Below, piece after piece: positions 39,773 to 50,536 of a DNA stretch of 64,000 bases. The notes beneath the pieces are model-generated. The model made no database searches, was not told where the DNA came from, and saw only the letters and a list, made by a program, of their open reading frames with translations. Each line of letters starts with the position of its first letter. Position 1 is the first letter of the stretch. A program made the position numbers and the translations under genes. Origin of the DNA: Symbiodinium natans (taxonomy: Eukaryota > Sar > Dinophyceae > Suessiales > Symbiodiniaceae); assembly GCA_905221605.1 (NCBI GenBank), contig CAJNDS010002469.1, positions 62,001 through 126,000 of the forward strand, written 5' to 3'.

Positions 39773-40491
39773 GTAAAGGTGTTAGGGTTGTAGGGTTTTG
39801 GGGCTTCGGGTTTCGGGTTAGCTCAATAAACCCTAAACCTACTGGCTCTTGGGGGTTTAGGGTTCGGGGCTCTCAGGTTTTAGGGGAGGGGACACTTAGG
39901 CTCTACACGCCCTACAAACTCTGCACCCTCTACATACACGCATATACGTTATAATTTCCATATTGAGTTATCTTTTTGTTTTCATATGATAAGCCCTATG
40001 CGCCCTATAAACCCTGCAGGCGCTATGAACCCTCAAACCTCAACCGTAAACCCAAAACCCTATATTATACTCCCTATAAACCCTACAGGCCCCATGAACC
40101 CTAAGCCCTGAACCCTATTTCCTAAACCTTAAGCCCCAAACCCTGAACCCTATAGTATACTCTCTATTAACCCCTAAGCCCTAAACCCTAAACCCTAAGC
40201 CCTGCCTAAACTAAAAACCCTAAACCCTAAACCCCAAATCCCAAACCCTTGCAGGCCCTATGAAGCCTCAGCCCTCACACGACGTGCCCCTTGCGCGAAG
40301 GATGCGCCGGCCACGCCCGCCCCAAGGTCGGCTTTGCATTTAGGGCCCCGAGGGGTTTAGGGTTTAGGGTTTAGGGTTTATAAGGCTTTAGGGTTTAGGG
40401 TTTAGGGTTTAAGGGGGTTCAGCAAAGATGCAGGCGAGCCCTTGGCATGTTCTGAACTTGGGTTTACGATTTAGGGTTCGAGGCCCTTGGA

Positions 40492-40602
40492 ATGTTATAC
40501 AGATTGTCCCTTAGTGGGTTTATGAAATCATCTACACGATCAGGCTCGAAAGGGACACAGATTTGCTGACGCCTTCCACTAAGCTTTGCGCCCCACAGCC
40601 CT
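40492..40602 (-). CDS. Minus-strand exon
   Basis: Read on the minus strand after GGGTCTAG: LWGAKLSGRRQQICVP then FEPDRVDDFINPLRDN, LYNIP. Good composition; the plus strand frames are broken. No family recognised. Confidence 0.5.
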
Positions 40603-41584
40603 AGACCCTGAAACCTGACCCAGCCTGCTTCTTTGCATTGGTAGATAGCACGAGCAGGGCTTCTTGAGGCTTTTGTTTTTCTTTGGGGTGGGGGGGGGGG
40701 GGGTTCAGAATGAAACCTAAACCTAAACCCCAAACCCTGAAACCCATACCCTTAAACTCAACCAAACCCTAAGACCTGAACCCTCAAACCCTACACCCTA
40801 AACCCTAAAACCTGAACCTGTAAACCTACACCCTAACCCCTAGAACCCGAAAACCCTGCAAGCCCTGCACCCCAAGCCCCAAAACCTAAACCCCAAACCG
40901 TAAAACCCTGAACCCTTAAGCCCTACGTACACCTAAAACCCGATCCCTTACCCTTAGACCCTACACCCTGAAACCTGAACCCTTAAACCCTGCAAGCCCA
41001 GAGCCTTCCCCCACCAGGCCTGTAGCCGCAGAGGTTGCTGTCACAGCCCCAGATACCGGGTTTGGGGATTTGGGTTCAGGGTTTAGGGTTAAGGGTGAAA
41101 GTTTAGGGGTGAGGGTTTAGGGTTTAGGGTTTAGGGTTTGGGGTTTGGGGTTTCGGGTTTAGGGTTTAGGATTTGGTGTTTAGGTATTAGGGTTTAGGGA
41201 TCAGGTCTTGGGTCTCTAAACCCTAAATCCTTGTTGCTGAACTTCGGTCTATGTTGTCAGTGGCAGCTGTGATAGCCAGTTTGGGGACTCCCATGGTTGA
41301 GCTGGCCACAGTTCTGTTTGAGAAGGCTTGAGGTGTTAGGGGTTTAGGGTTTAGGGTTGAGGGCTTTTAGGGTTTTGGGTTTAGGGTTTTGGGTTCACTA
41401 GCTTTGGGGTCTAGGGTTCAGGGTCCAGGGTAACCCTATTTCAGGCTCTGAGTGCTACACCTTCCCCCCCCCCCCCCCAAAAAAAAAAAAAAAAAGCTGA
41501 GGAAAATATATGTTGATTTGGGTTTTAGCCCTAAACCCTGAAACCGGAACCCCACGTCGAGCCAAGTTGGGGCCCGGTGAGTCA

Positions 41585-41880
41585 CCGGCACGAGATGAAC
41601 ACCTTGTGCATTGGCTTGATGTGCTTGGTAAGGCCCCATGGTCTGCCGAAGACGTCTCCAGATGCATCCATTGTCGAGACGAACATGGGAAGCTGCAGGT
41701 GTGGAAGGTCCAGAGTCCAGACGATAAACACCTTCTTGGAGGTCATCGAGGAGGCATGACACGGCTCTTCGCAGAGTCTCCCGACACCAAAGGTGAAGAA
41801 GGCCGTTGCTACGCCGAAACCTTCGGTAAGTCCTGGTATTTTGCCTTCTTCTTCACATACGCGTGCGGAGCGTTCGCGCA
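41585..41880 (-). CDS. Coding-like block, probably minus strand
   Basis: Minus frame ATAFFTFGVGRLCEEP, SMTSKKVFIVWTLDLPH, MFVSTMDASGDVFGRP, then KPMHKVFISC with GTGACT as a donor. About three quarters of its codons end in G or C. The plus frame (HEMNTLCIGLMCLVRP ... FLEVIEEA) is also open and a plus GTAAGT lies at 41825, so strand is not settled. No family recognised. Confidence 0.4.
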
Positions 41881-42102
41881 CTCCATCCCGTTAGGGGCGA
41901 AGTCTCAGACGAGTGTTTGCAAGCGAAAATGGCGGAAATGCACGAGCAGGATTTGCCAGGGACAACCAAGACCGGTAGATAGGTTAGGGTGTAGGGCTTA
42001 GGGTTTAGGGTTTAGGGTTTGGGGTTTAGGGTTTAGGCTTTAGGGTGTAGGCTTTAGCGCTCAGGGTTGCTGATTGTTCGTGGATTGAATCGCAAGGCGG
42101 GA

Positions 42103-42205
42103 GTCACAGCTCGCTGGGGCAACCGAAATCCTATGTATACTCCCATATATGCCCCACCCCCCGCCCAAAGTGGAATTCCATTCTGAGCTTGCTATCCGTA
42201 AGGCT
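42103..42205 (+). CDS. Exon(s) before a MITE-C intron
   Basis: 42104-42140 reads AGVTARWGNRNP; 42166-42205 reads KVEFHSELAIRKAYY up to the MITE-C. They may be parts of the gene ending at 42431. Confidence 0.45.
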
Positions 42206-42340
42206 TACTATCTAAGGGTAGTTACATGGTCCCTTAATATGGTCCCTTACTTACCTCCTTTAAAGGGTTCTGAAGGGCCCTTGGGTTGTATAGGTACTTA
42301 AGGGGTATCTCAGGGACCATGCAACTACCCTAAGATACCG
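42206..42340. mobile_element. MITE-C copy, complete
   Basis: Ends TATCTAAGGGTAGTTACATG and CATGCAACTACCCTAAGATA, long and near perfect; core CTTTAAAGGGTTCTGAAGGG. It separates two open frames and appears to be the whole intron. Confidence 0.8.
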
Positions 42341-42341
42341 G

Positions 42342-42431
42342 GCAACCGAGATTCGCGAATTCCATGACATGCACAAAGCCTTCAACCCCTTGGGCCTCAA
42401 AACTGTCCTCCAAGCCACGTACACCTCCTAG
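42342..42431 (+). CDS. Terminal exon after a MITE-C intron
   Basis: RATEIREFHDMHKAFN then PLGLKTVLQATYTS and TAG in unique sequence. With the upstream frame: SELAIRKAY, element, RATEIREFHDMHK. Helical, charged; family not recognised. Confidence 0.55.
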   Translation, partial: ATEIREFHDMHKAFNPLGLKTVLQATYTS

Positions 42432-42570
42432 TCCCGTAAGTCCTCAAACCCCGAAACCCCTAAACCCGTAAACCCTTTCGCTGATTCAACCCCTAAACCC
42501 CAAACCCCAAACCCCAAACCCCAAACCCTAAACCCTAAACCCTAAACCCTGCACATGGGGGGCACCCCAG

Positions 42571-42675
42571 GATCCAGCATTGGCCCAGCGTCTGACGGAA
42601 CTGGAGCAGAAGGCCCCCTACCCCCTCTCCCTCCCATATGAGACAGGATTTACGTTACTGCTATCTGGGGCTTAG
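42571..42675 (+). CDS. Exon with in-frame stop, 34 codons
   Basis: After CACCCCAG: DPALAQRLTELEQKAP then YPLSLPYETGFTLLLS. The stop TAG is in CTTAGGG, so the true edge may be earlier. Confidence 0.5.
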   Translation, partial: DPALAQRLTELEQKAPYPLSLPYETGFTLLLSGA

Positions 42676-42757
42676 GGTTGTAGGTTTAGGGTTTAGGGTT
42701 TAGGGCTTCGGGTTTCGGGTTTAGGTTAGGGTTTAGGGTTTAGAGGTCCATTGGGAC

Positions 42758-42842
42758 ATGTTATATTTCCCCTTCTTGAGCTTAAGAGGATTCTATATGA
42801 GGAGCATTGTTCACAGGGTTTTCAGGGCCATCCTAGTTATCG
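42758..42842 (+). CDS. Possible first exon with hydrophobic segment
   Basis: From ATG: MLYFPFLSLRGFYMRS then IVHRVFRAILVI, donor GTGAGT. Could be a signal anchor. No trans-splice or promoter evidence. Confidence 0.35.
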
Positions 42843-43052
42843 GTGAGTGTCGGTGTCATTTTGGGGTTTTCGTCACAAAAAGCTACTCCATGTCTGTCTG
42901 TTCCCGCGCCTTTTCCCTTGGGTGTCGGGGGGGTCTGGTGGTTTATGGTTGAGGGGGTTGGGGGTTGAGGGCTTAGGGTTTACAGCTTGGGCCCGAAACT
43001 GTACCAACCCCCTAAACCCTAAACCCTAAACCCTAACCATGCAAACCTTCAG

Positions 43053-43524
43053 ACCCAAGACACAGAAATGGTAGCTACGTCTTCACTACGCGTTCCCATG
43101 CACCACAGCCCAAACCGCACAGATGCTTACGCAAGGCTCTGGGCCAACAAGGTTTGTATAGAACTTGCGTTGAAACCTCAAAGGTCCCGCAAGGACCCCA
43201 GGAGGCACCAAAAAAGAGGTTCCAGAGGCCCCAGAAGGCTCCAGACAGGCTCCGCAAGAACACTTTCACCCCAAATGGCGGACCCAAACCCTGTACAAGC
43301 CTAAACCCCCTCTGCCCAGAACCCCATAATCCCAGGCCCCTAAACACCCGAAACCCTTAGACCCCAAACTTCAGCGTCTTGTTGTGGAGATTGCAGCGAA
43401 CGGCAGCGACACCTGGCCCCAAACCCAGACCCCAAACCGCCCTGGCATGCAAGGCCAACACTACTCTGGAGGGCATGAGAGTGCTTCTCAAGCAGCAAGA
43501 GGCACCTCCCAGTTGTGGTTTTAG
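43053..43524 (+). CDS. Three-exon gene fragment with stop
   Basis: 43053-43151 (TQDTEMVATSSLRVPM, then NRTDAYARLWANK, donor GTTTGT), 43178-about 43270 (VPQGPQEAPKKRFQRP, QKAPDRLRKN; basic and Pro-rich) and 43375-43524 (RLVVEIAANGSDTWPQ, a Gln/Gly/Ser/His-rich tail, SQLWF, TAG). The frame joins from 1 to 2; the 2-3 edge is not precise. No telomeric tract separates these exons, unusual here. Unknown family. Confidence 0.5.
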
Positions 43525-44205
43525 TTTAGGGGTTGAGGGGTTTAGGATCTAAAGATTCTGTTAAGCTCGTAATGCTTTATGGTTTGCCTCAAACACACAC
43601 CGTCACGGCGTAGCAGACCTGATCTACACGGGGGATATCTCTTGTACATTTTCTATACACTTATGAAGGCTTTGGAACACTCCGGATCCTCAAGCCTGTA
43701 GCCCAACCCCTAAACCCTAAACCCGAAACCCTAAGCCCTAAACCCTAAACCCTAAGCCCTAAACCCTAGCCCTACAACCTAGACCCTAGACCCTAAACCC
43801 TATACCCTAAACCCTATACCCTAAACCCCAAACCCTAAACCCTAAACACCCTCACCTGTGTGGGCCGATGGGTTTCAGGGTGTGGGGCTTGAGGGTTGAG
43901 GGTTGGAGACCCTAAGCCCTCAATCCTAAGGCCTTGTATAAGCCTAAGCCCTAAACTCTAAACCCTAAACCCTAAACCCCTCGAACCCTAACGCCCTTAC
44001 AAACAAAAAATGAAACTAGGACCCAGGCCCTCATCCCCTTGCATTAGGAATGTTGGGTTTAGGTTCTCTTAGAAGCCCCTTGGAACCAAAAAGGGCGCCC
44101 TTTTTTATTCCTGGGTTACTCTTGAGTCTAACCCTAGACCCGAAAACCTAAACACTAAACCCTAACCCCTGAACCCTAAACCCCTAAACCCTAAACCCTT
44201 GCCAG

Positions 44206-44241
44206 GCCTTAGTGGCCGAGCTCAACAAGCTGAAGAGCTAA
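44206..44241 (+). CDS. Short terminal exon
   Basis: After TTGCCAG: ALVAELNKLKS and TAA in unique sequence. Confidence 0.45.
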   Translation, partial: ALVAELNKLKS

Positions 44242-44358
44242 GGGGTGAGTGGAGACCAGGCAGGGGCCTGAGGGGGAGCAGGGCCAGGCGCTTGTCATGG
44301 GTTTAGGGTTTAGGGTTTAGGGTTGAGGGTTCAGGGTTCAGGGTTCAGGGTTCAGGGT

Positions 44359-44397
<39 letters not shown>

Positions 44398-44499
44398 GGA
44401 GGTTTTGGGCCTCGGCTATTTCATGGCTTGCCTTGTTTGTCACTAAGCCCGAGGCCCTAAGCCTCAAACCCTAAACCGCCCTAAACCGCCCTAAACCCT

Positions 44500-44524
44500 A
44501 AACCCTAAACCCTAGGGTTTAGGG
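44500..44524. repeat. Divergent telomeric junction
   Basis: CCCTAAACCCTAGGGTTTAGGG: C-strand units run directly into G-strand units with a perfect palindromic centre, opposite in order to the junction at 21855. Confidence 0.85.
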
Positions 44525-44553
44525 CTATTGCCGGCTGAGGCATTTGCCGACAG

Positions 44554-44628
44554 CCGCTGCCGGGAAAGGACACGGCCAAACGGCCTAGAACGCCGCCGTC
44601 ATCACAAGCCTTAAAAAGGATTCTTTAG
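44554..44628 (+). CDS. Exon with in-frame stop and basic motif
   Basis: After TTGCCGACAG: PLPGKDTAKRPRTPPS then SQALKRIL and TAG. AKRPRTPP looks like a short nuclear-localisation or kinase site. Confidence 0.5.
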   Translation, partial: PLPGKDTAKRPRTPPSSQALKRIL

Positions 44629-44947
44629 GGGTTTGGGGTTTGGGGTTTAGAGTTTAGGGTTTGGGGTTTAGGGTTTAGGGTTTAGGGTTAGGGTTAGGGG
44701 TTTCAGGGTTTAGGGTTAAGGGTTTACGGTTTATCGGTTTAGGGTTTAGGGCCTGAGAGGGTTTTTTTTGGGTTCAAACGTTGGGAGTCCTGGGCTTGGA
44801 AGGTTTCATAAACTTAAACCGCCAAGCCTAAACCTGAAGCCCTCAAGCCTCGTTCGAGCCTAAAGGGGCAGAGGCCTAAAGCCACATCATCTACCGGTTT
44901 AGGGCTTAGGGTTTAGGGTTTAGGGCAAGCCAGGGAATGCTTCTCAG

Positions 44948-45060
44948 GTAGTTACATGGTCCCTGAAGATGATCCCTTACCTGCTTGGAAGGATTGTGAA
45001 GTTTAGGTCTTGGGTTGAAAAGGACATCCGGCCCCAGGGTCCTTTTGTAGGGGACCCAAC
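44948..45060. mobile_element. MITE-C-like copy
   Basis: GGTAGTTACATGGTCCCTGA left end; the right end is replaced by GGGTCCTTTTGTAGGGGACC. It is followed by G-rich low-complexity sequence (45080-45138). Confidence 0.55.
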
Positions 45061-45345
45061 ACACCGCTTCTTTTACTTGGGGGAGGGGGGGGGGTGGGGG
45101 TGGGGTGGGGTGGGGTGGGTGGGGGGGGGGGGGGTGGGAAGCCCACCAAAGCTCTCCTGTGAGGTCAATGTCTGGACACGAAACCCCCCTAAACCCCAAT
45201 GCCTCAGACCCTAAACTCATAAACTCCTAAACCCTAAACTCCCAAACTCCCAAACTCCTAAACTCCCAAACTCCCAAACTCCTAACTCCTAAACTCCTAA
45301 ACCCCTAAACCCTAAACCCTAAACCCTCAAACTCCCGACCTGCAG

Positions 45346-45385
45346 CGGCGTTGTGCTTACAGAGAGCCTACAGCGCCGATTTTAG
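45346..45385 (+). CDS. Short terminal exon
   Basis: After GACCTGCAG, one base carried over: GVVLTESLQRRF and TAG in unique sequence. Confidence 0.4.
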
Positions 45386-45579
45386 GACTCCTGTCTGGTG
45401 GGGAGAGGGGGGAGGACGTTGCCAGGACGAGGTCTTCTATACACCAGAGGGTTTAGGGTTTAGGGTTTAGGGTGTAGGGTGCAGGGTGTAGGGTGTCAAG
45501 CATGGTAGGACATGAGTAAGTCTTACATGCATGCGACTACGACTAAGGGTTTAAAGGGGCTTCGGGTGCTGCGTTGTAG

Positions 45580-45664
45580 CGGAAGATCTCCGGCAGCAGC
45601 TGCGTTTGGAGCCATGGAGCGCACGAACACCGGCGTATCCTCGGGTCAGTTTGTGAAGAGCTGA
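45580..45664 (+). CDS. Terminal exon, 27 codons plus stop
   Basis: After GCGTTGTAG: GRSPAAAAFGAMERTN then TGVSSGQFVKS and TGA in unique sequence. Confidence 0.5.
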
Positions 45665-45669
45665 GTTGC

Positions 45670-45776
45670 CTACTAATTGCTTAAGAACACCGAAAAACTT
45701 AAAGTACTCTTCCTTATTCAGGGAATTTCGGGATTACATTTGTTTTATTCTTTTGGGGATCTTAAGCAACTAGTAG
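45670..45776. mobile_element. Short inverted-repeat element (family J)
   Basis: 16-bp ends CTACTAATTGCTTAAG and CTTAAGCAACTAGTAG differ at one position. Only copy seen. It starts five bases after a stop codon. Confidence 0.7.
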
Positions 45777-45952
45777 TTGTGCCGCACAGGTTTTTGCTCT
45801 TGTTGGGTTTTGGGATTTCCGAAATCAACAGCACGGCACCTCTATTAAGATGGTTATGGTTGCTGTGCTACCAAGATGAGCTGTCGATACAAGTGCCTCC
45901 ATCGCGTGCTGGAGCTTCGCCGAATCCTACCTTATTCTCAGCATAACATGCC

Positions 45953-46122
45953 CTAAACCCTAAACCCTAAACCCTAAACCCTAAACCCTAAACCCTAAAC
46001 CCTAAACCCTAAACCCTAAACCCTAAACCCTAAACCCTAAACCCTAAACGTAAACCCTAAACCCTAAACCCTAAATCCTAAACCCTAAACCCTAAACCCT
46101 AAACCCTAATAAACCCTAAGCA
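45953..46122 (-). repeat. CCCTAAA telomeric tract, about 23 units
   Basis: Long array with single changes. Confidence 0.95.
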
Positions 46123-46507
46123 GGACAGCACGGGCTTGACCCAGGGTTCTGAGTTCTGAGATCAACCCGGTTTAGGATTGAGGATTGGAGGGTTTGAGGC
46201 TCTTGAGGGTTTAGGGTTTGAGGGTTCAGGGTTTGAGGGTTTCGGGTTTAGGGCTAGGGTGTAGGGCTTAGGGATTACCTTGCGCCTGTCAGCCCTGACA
46301 CCCCAGCGAACCTGTCTACACCAGGGGCTTCGCGCGCGGAAGGTTCATCCCTAGATTTCAAAAACTCTGAGCCCTCAACCCCTCACCCATAACCGAAACC
46401 CTATGTAGTCTCTATCCTAACCCTAAACCCTAAACCCTAAACCCGAAAACCCTAAACCCTTCAACCGCAAAACCCTTAAACCCCTACAAGCCCCGAAGCC
46501 CCTCACA

Positions 46508-46583
46508 CCCCCTTCACCCCGAAGCAACTCGCCATCCTCGCCCAGGGCGGCGCTACACCGCACCCGTCGGCAGCGCAAGGGGC
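46508..46583 (+). CDS. Exon candidate
   Basis: FTPKQLAILAQGGATP then HPSAAQGA; the stop is in the adjoining CTTAGGG. Edges uncertain. Confidence 0.4.
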
Positions 46584-46658
46584 TTAGGGTTTAGGGTTTA
46601 GGGTTTAGGGTTTAGGGTTTAGGGTTTAGGGTTTAGGGTTTAGGGTTTAGGGGCCCAT

Positions 46659-46759
46659 CTTGGCAGTACCCCTTTTGCCCTTGTTTTTGGTTCTGGGTTC
46701 CCTGATTAAGAAACCTCCGAAGGGTACCCTTATTTCAATATGGGTTCGGGGCTACCAAG
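46659..46759. mobile_element. MITE-G copy
   Basis: CTTGGCAGTACCCCTTTTGC ... GGGTTCGGGGCTACCAAG. Confidence 0.7.
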
Positions 46760-46803
46760 AACTCCCCGCTCCTCCCAAGTTTGGGGTTTAGGCCTTACAA
46801 GAC

Positions 46804-46925
46804 TTCAGGGTTTAGGAATATTCCCTGATCCAGTGACGGCGCTGTATAGGAAGGCGACAATTCCCGGTCAGGGCAACCTGGATGTTAAAGTTGGGGCCCG
46901 TGTTTTTGTTCTCTTGACTTTAACC
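46804..46925 (+). CDS. Exon candidate
   Basis: FPDPVTALYRKATIPG then GNLDVKVGARVFVL, running into a (CA)n tract (46929-46950). A vague resemblance to a heme-protein loop was not strong enough to name. Confidence 0.4.
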
Positions 46926-47162
46926 TCACACACACACACACACACACACCGTGAAGAGCTTGCTACGAGTTGTTTGCTTAAGAAGCCCACCCCAGCAGAC
47001 TTCCATATGAGCGTAATATGGGGTTTTTTATCTTTTGACAATTCGGGGGGTTATTCAGCAAGTGGTAGCTTAGGGCTAAGGGTAGGAGTTTATTGCAGTG
47101 ACCAAGCCAAGCCACAACCAAAATATCGCGATCTTCAGCTGGGTTTGTGGCTTGGGTTAAGG

Positions 47163-47282
47163 GCGGTTTAGGGTTTAAGGTTTAGGGTTTAGGGTTAGGG
47201 TTTAGGGTTTAGGGTTTAGGGTTTAGGGTTTAGGGTTTAGGGTTTAGGGTTTAGGGTTTAGGGTTTAGGGTTTAGGGTTTAA
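47163..47282 (+). repeat. TTTAGGG telomeric tract, 17 units
   Basis: Nearly pure. Confidence 0.95.
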
Positions 47283-47867
47283 GGTAATTTGGTTTGGAGG
47301 GGTCGGGCGGATTAGGGCTTAGGGCTAGGGTTTTGGGTTGAGGGCTTCGGGGACCCCCCCTGCCAGACCGGAGGAGTTAAGGTGAACATGCAGGTGTAGG
47401 GTTTAGGGTTTTTAGGGTTTAGGGGTATGAATGACGGGCTCACTTCCTGAATGCAGAGGGCTCTTTTTTTCTCTTACTTTCGTCTACTAGGAAGCAGAGG
47501 AGGCCCTCATCCCCCTCCTTTTTTTTGGGGTTCAGGTGCCCTTATAAGCTCTTTAACGCCAAGTAGGGGGCACCCTTCCTATTCTTAGGTTGCTAGTCTA
47601 GGGCCTTGCTTCTTTATTGAGGGGAGGTTGAGGGTTCAAAGGTTATAAATTTCAGGACTACTTCTCCTCCAAAAAGAGCTAGGGTTTTACCCAAGGCTTG
47701 CTCCAGGGTTTAGGGTTTGGGGAGTGTTTAGGGTCAAGCTAAACCCTAAACCCGAAACCCTAAGCCCTAAACCCTAAACCCGAAGCCCTAAGCCCTAATC
47801 CCTAAACCCTAAACCCTAAACCCTAAAGAACGTTTCAAAATGCTTCAGGTGCGTCGTCTCCCTACAG

Positions 47868-47948
47868 AATGCTTTTGGCTTTGGCAGCGAGGAGGCCACG
47901 ATGGGCCGATGGCGGAAGAGCGCACCTCAACTGCAGATTTGGTTGTAG
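47868..47948 (+). CDS. Exon with in-frame stop, 26 codons
   Basis: Pyrimidine-rich acceptor CGTCTCCCTACAG, then NAFGFGSEEATMGRWR and KSAPQLQIWL. The TAG overlaps the start of repeats. Confidence 0.5.
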   Translation, partial: NAFGFGSEEATMGRWRKSAPQLQIWL

Positions 47949-48456
47949 GGTTTAGGGTTTAGGGTTTAGGGTTTAGGGTTTAGGGTTTAGGGTGTAGGGT
48001 TTAGGGTTTAGGGCTTGCTGCGTGGGTCTGTGGGCGTGATGGTCGACGGTACCGGGTGTAAGGGTTGGGCTTGCGTCTCATAAGTACGTAGGGCACCTGC
48101 AGACATATCCCCAACTCAAGCAAACGCAACCCATACCCAACCCCAAGCAAACGCAACCCCAAGCCCTAAACCCTGAATGCCCCCTAAACCCTCAACGCCC
48201 CAAACCCTAAACCCCCGAACCCCAAAACCGAAACCCCCCCAAACCCCAAAAACCAAAGGCCCCAAACCCCAAACCCGAAACCCTAAACCCCAAACCCCAA
48301 ACCCCAAACCCTAAACCCCAAACCCTAAACCCCAAACCCTGAACCCCAAGCCCTAAACCCCAAACCCTAAACCCGAAACCCTAAGCCCTAAACCCCAAAC
48401 CCCAAACCCTAAACCCCAAATCCTAAACCCTCAATCCTCTGACGAAAGATTCGAAG

Positions 48457-48516
48457 GTCGCCGACCTACAGGTCCTCTTCGAGGCTTCGGCATGTCCCCA
48501 AAGCCCAAGAGTTTAG
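48457..48516 (+). CDS. Exon with in-frame stop
   Basis: After ATTCGAAG: VADLQVLFEASACPQS then PRV; the stop is the TAG of GTTTAGGG. Confidence 0.45.
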   Translation, partial: VADLQVLFEASACPQSPRV

Positions 48517-48605
48517 GGTTTAGGGTTTAGGGTTTAGGGTTTAGGGTTTAGGGTTTAGGGTTTAGGGTTTAGGGTTTAGGGTTTAGGGTTTAGGGTTTAG
48601 GGTTT
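48517..48605 (+). repeat. TTTAGGG telomeric tract, 13 units
   Basis: Pure array. Confidence 0.95.
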
Positions 48606-48668
48606 AGTGTAGCCCTAAACTCTTAGAGTCCGCGAAGTCCCTAAACCCCGAAACCCTAAACCCTACAG

Positions 48669-48734
48669 GCCCTGGAAGACCTAGGCTTCGCAAGGGGTCT
48701 TGGCTACTTTGGAGACCACATACATGAACCCTAA
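48669..48734 (+). CDS. Exon with in-frame stop
   Basis: After CCCTACAG: ALEDLGFARGLGYFGD then HIHEP; the TAA comes from CCCTAAAA. Confidence 0.5.
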   Translation, partial: ALEDLGFARGLGYFGDHIHEP

Positions 48735-48946
48735 AAGGGTTTAGGGTTTAGGGTCTAGGGCTTATGTGTCATATACCTTCTAGTAGGAATTCTAGAAGTA
48801 CTGGGCATAAATCCCAAACCTTACACCCTAAACCCTAAACCCTAAACCCTAAACCCTAAAATCTAAACCTGCACAGTTCCCCCGTTTCCCTACCCAGCAC
48901 CCTTCAGGGGCCTAGGGTTCGGATACCTATGATTTAGGACTTGTAG

Positions 48947-49049
48947 CAGTACAGAGGGCACCATGGTCAGCCCACATCTGGGTAGCCTCAATCAGAGGGC
49001 CCGCATTACAATAAGGACCCCTAGAAGGGACGATATTTTTGAGAAGTGA
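48947..49049 (+). CDS. Terminal exon, 33 codons plus stop
   Basis: After ACTTGTAG, one base over: STEGTMVSPHLGSLNQ then RARITIRTPRRDDIFEK and TGA just before CCCTAAA. Confidence 0.5.
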
Positions 49050-49158
49050 CCCTAAACCCTAAACCCTAAGCCCCAAACCCTAAACCGTAAACCCTAAACC
49101 CTAAACCCTAATTAAACCCTAAACCCTAAACCCTAAACCCTAAACCCTAAACCCCAAG

Positions 49159-49228
49159 TTTTCCGCCTGCGGCAGTGCACTCGAAGATCCGGCCTGGCCG
49201 GCCGAACTCTGCGCCGTCATAGAAGAAG
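49159..49228 (+). CDS. Exon of unrecognised protein
   Basis: After ACCCCAAG: FSACGSALEDPAWPAE then LCAVIEE; the donor is GGGTTTAG. Confidence 0.5.
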
Positions 49229-49654
49229 GGTTTAGGGTTTAGGGTTTAGGGTTTAGGGTTTAGGGTTTAGGGTTTAGGGTTTAGGGCGTTTAGGGTGTTA
49301 GGGTGTTAGGGTGTTAGGGTTTGGGGTTTCGGGTTTAGGGTTTGGGGTTGCCGACTGAAGCGAACCCGGGGGCGTCGAGGAATCAGGAATCGCCGGCACC
49401 GAGAGAAGCCAGCGCCGCAAGGTGTGGCAAAGCGCAGTCGTCCTTAGTTGTAGAGTAGGTAACCCTAGGGTTTAGGGTTTGGGGCGTAGGGTGTAGGGTT
49501 TAGGGTTTAGGGCTTAGTTGTAGAGTGCGTAGGTAACCTTTTTAACCTTTTTGGGGTACTAGAAACCCCTTATAATCCAAAAGTTTAACCTGTAGTTGCC
49601 CTTGGGCAGCTAAGTGTTGTCAAGCGAAAGGCCCCACATTGACGGCCACGCGAA

Positions 49655-49790
49655 TATCGGGGCCCTGATAATAAAAAATAGGTTTTTGTGGGGGGGTGGG
49701 GGGGGGGGGTATCATGGTATAATTATGTTCAGGGACCCTCAAGGAATACTGTGAGTAATTCTTCCGACCCCTATATGATGGGAGGCCATT
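49655..49790. mobile_element. MITE-F copy with G-run insert
   Basis: TCGGGGCCCTGATAATAAAA ... GTGAGTAATTCTTCCGACCC, enclosing a run of about 25 Gs. Confidence 0.55.
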
Positions 49791-49982
49791 CTTGGCCTCA
49801 TGACACCAGCGAACTCGGGGCTTCAGTCTTTAGGTTGCCTGGGGGGGGGGGGGAACCTAGCCGAAGAATTTTGAAAATTCTGCCTTCAAGCGCTGGAGGG
49901 GCTTAGGGTTGAAGGGCTTCAGGGGCTCTAGGCTTTAAGGATGTTTTATCGCAGTTAGAATAGGGGTTTCGGGGGGGTTGTC

Positions 49983-50050
49983 ACAGTATACTTCTTTAGG
50001 GACGATAGGGGAATGCTACTAGTGATTATTCTGAACCCCTCCATTCAGGA
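49983..50050. mobile_element. MITE-F partial copy
   Basis: CAGTATACTTCTTTAGGGAC ... CTAGTGATTATTCTGAACCC. Confidence 0.5.
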
Positions 50051-50102
50051 TTTAGGGCTTAGGGGTTTCGAAGGCTTCCGGGTTAAAGCGAAGAGCTGGC
50101 AG

Positions 50103-50189
50103 GAGAAAGGCGTCGAGGACGAGACAGGGACTTTTCGGACGAAGCATCTTCCTGAGCCCTTGATGTCGCGCCACGGGCGGCAGAAGTCT
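50103..50189 (+). CDS. Exon with GTAGGG donor, 29 codons
   Basis: After AGCTGGCAG: EKGVEDETGTFRTKHL then PEPLMSRHGRQKS. Charged, probably surface or disordered. Confidence 0.5.
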
Positions 50190-50536
50190 GTAGGGGTTCT
50201 GGGGTTCGAGTGTGGTTTAGGGTTTCGGGCTCAGGGTTTAGGGTCAAGGGCTTCAAGGGTTCAAGGGTTTCAGGGATTGGAAGTCCATGAGTTGAGGTGT
50301 CTTTAGGGTTTTTTGGGGGGTGCAGGGTTTCAGGGAGCATCCGAACCCTAAACCCTAAACCCTAAACCCCAACACATGGAGGGTTGATCTCAGAGCCCTA
50401 AGTTCTTGTAGGCTAAAAACCTCAACAAAGCCCCAGGTTGCAGACTTTGGAGGCCTAAACCCTAAACCCTAAACCCTAAACCCTAGACCCTAGACCCTAA
50501 ACCCTAAACCCTAAACCCTAAACCGAAAGAGCCGAG

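Noticed and set aside
46740-47171. Single 143-codon ORF as one gene
   Set aside because: It crosses a MITE-G end, a CA microsatellite and telomere-like sequence; only the short segment 46804-46925 looks coding. A cytochrome P450 or peroxidase assignment was considered and dropped for lack of motifs.
37500-49660. Each exon with an in-frame stop as the end of a separate gene
   Set aside because: Many of these stops lie within TTTAGGG or CCCTAAA units directly after the exon, so they may be intronic. Only stops in unique sequence were called terminal with more confidence.
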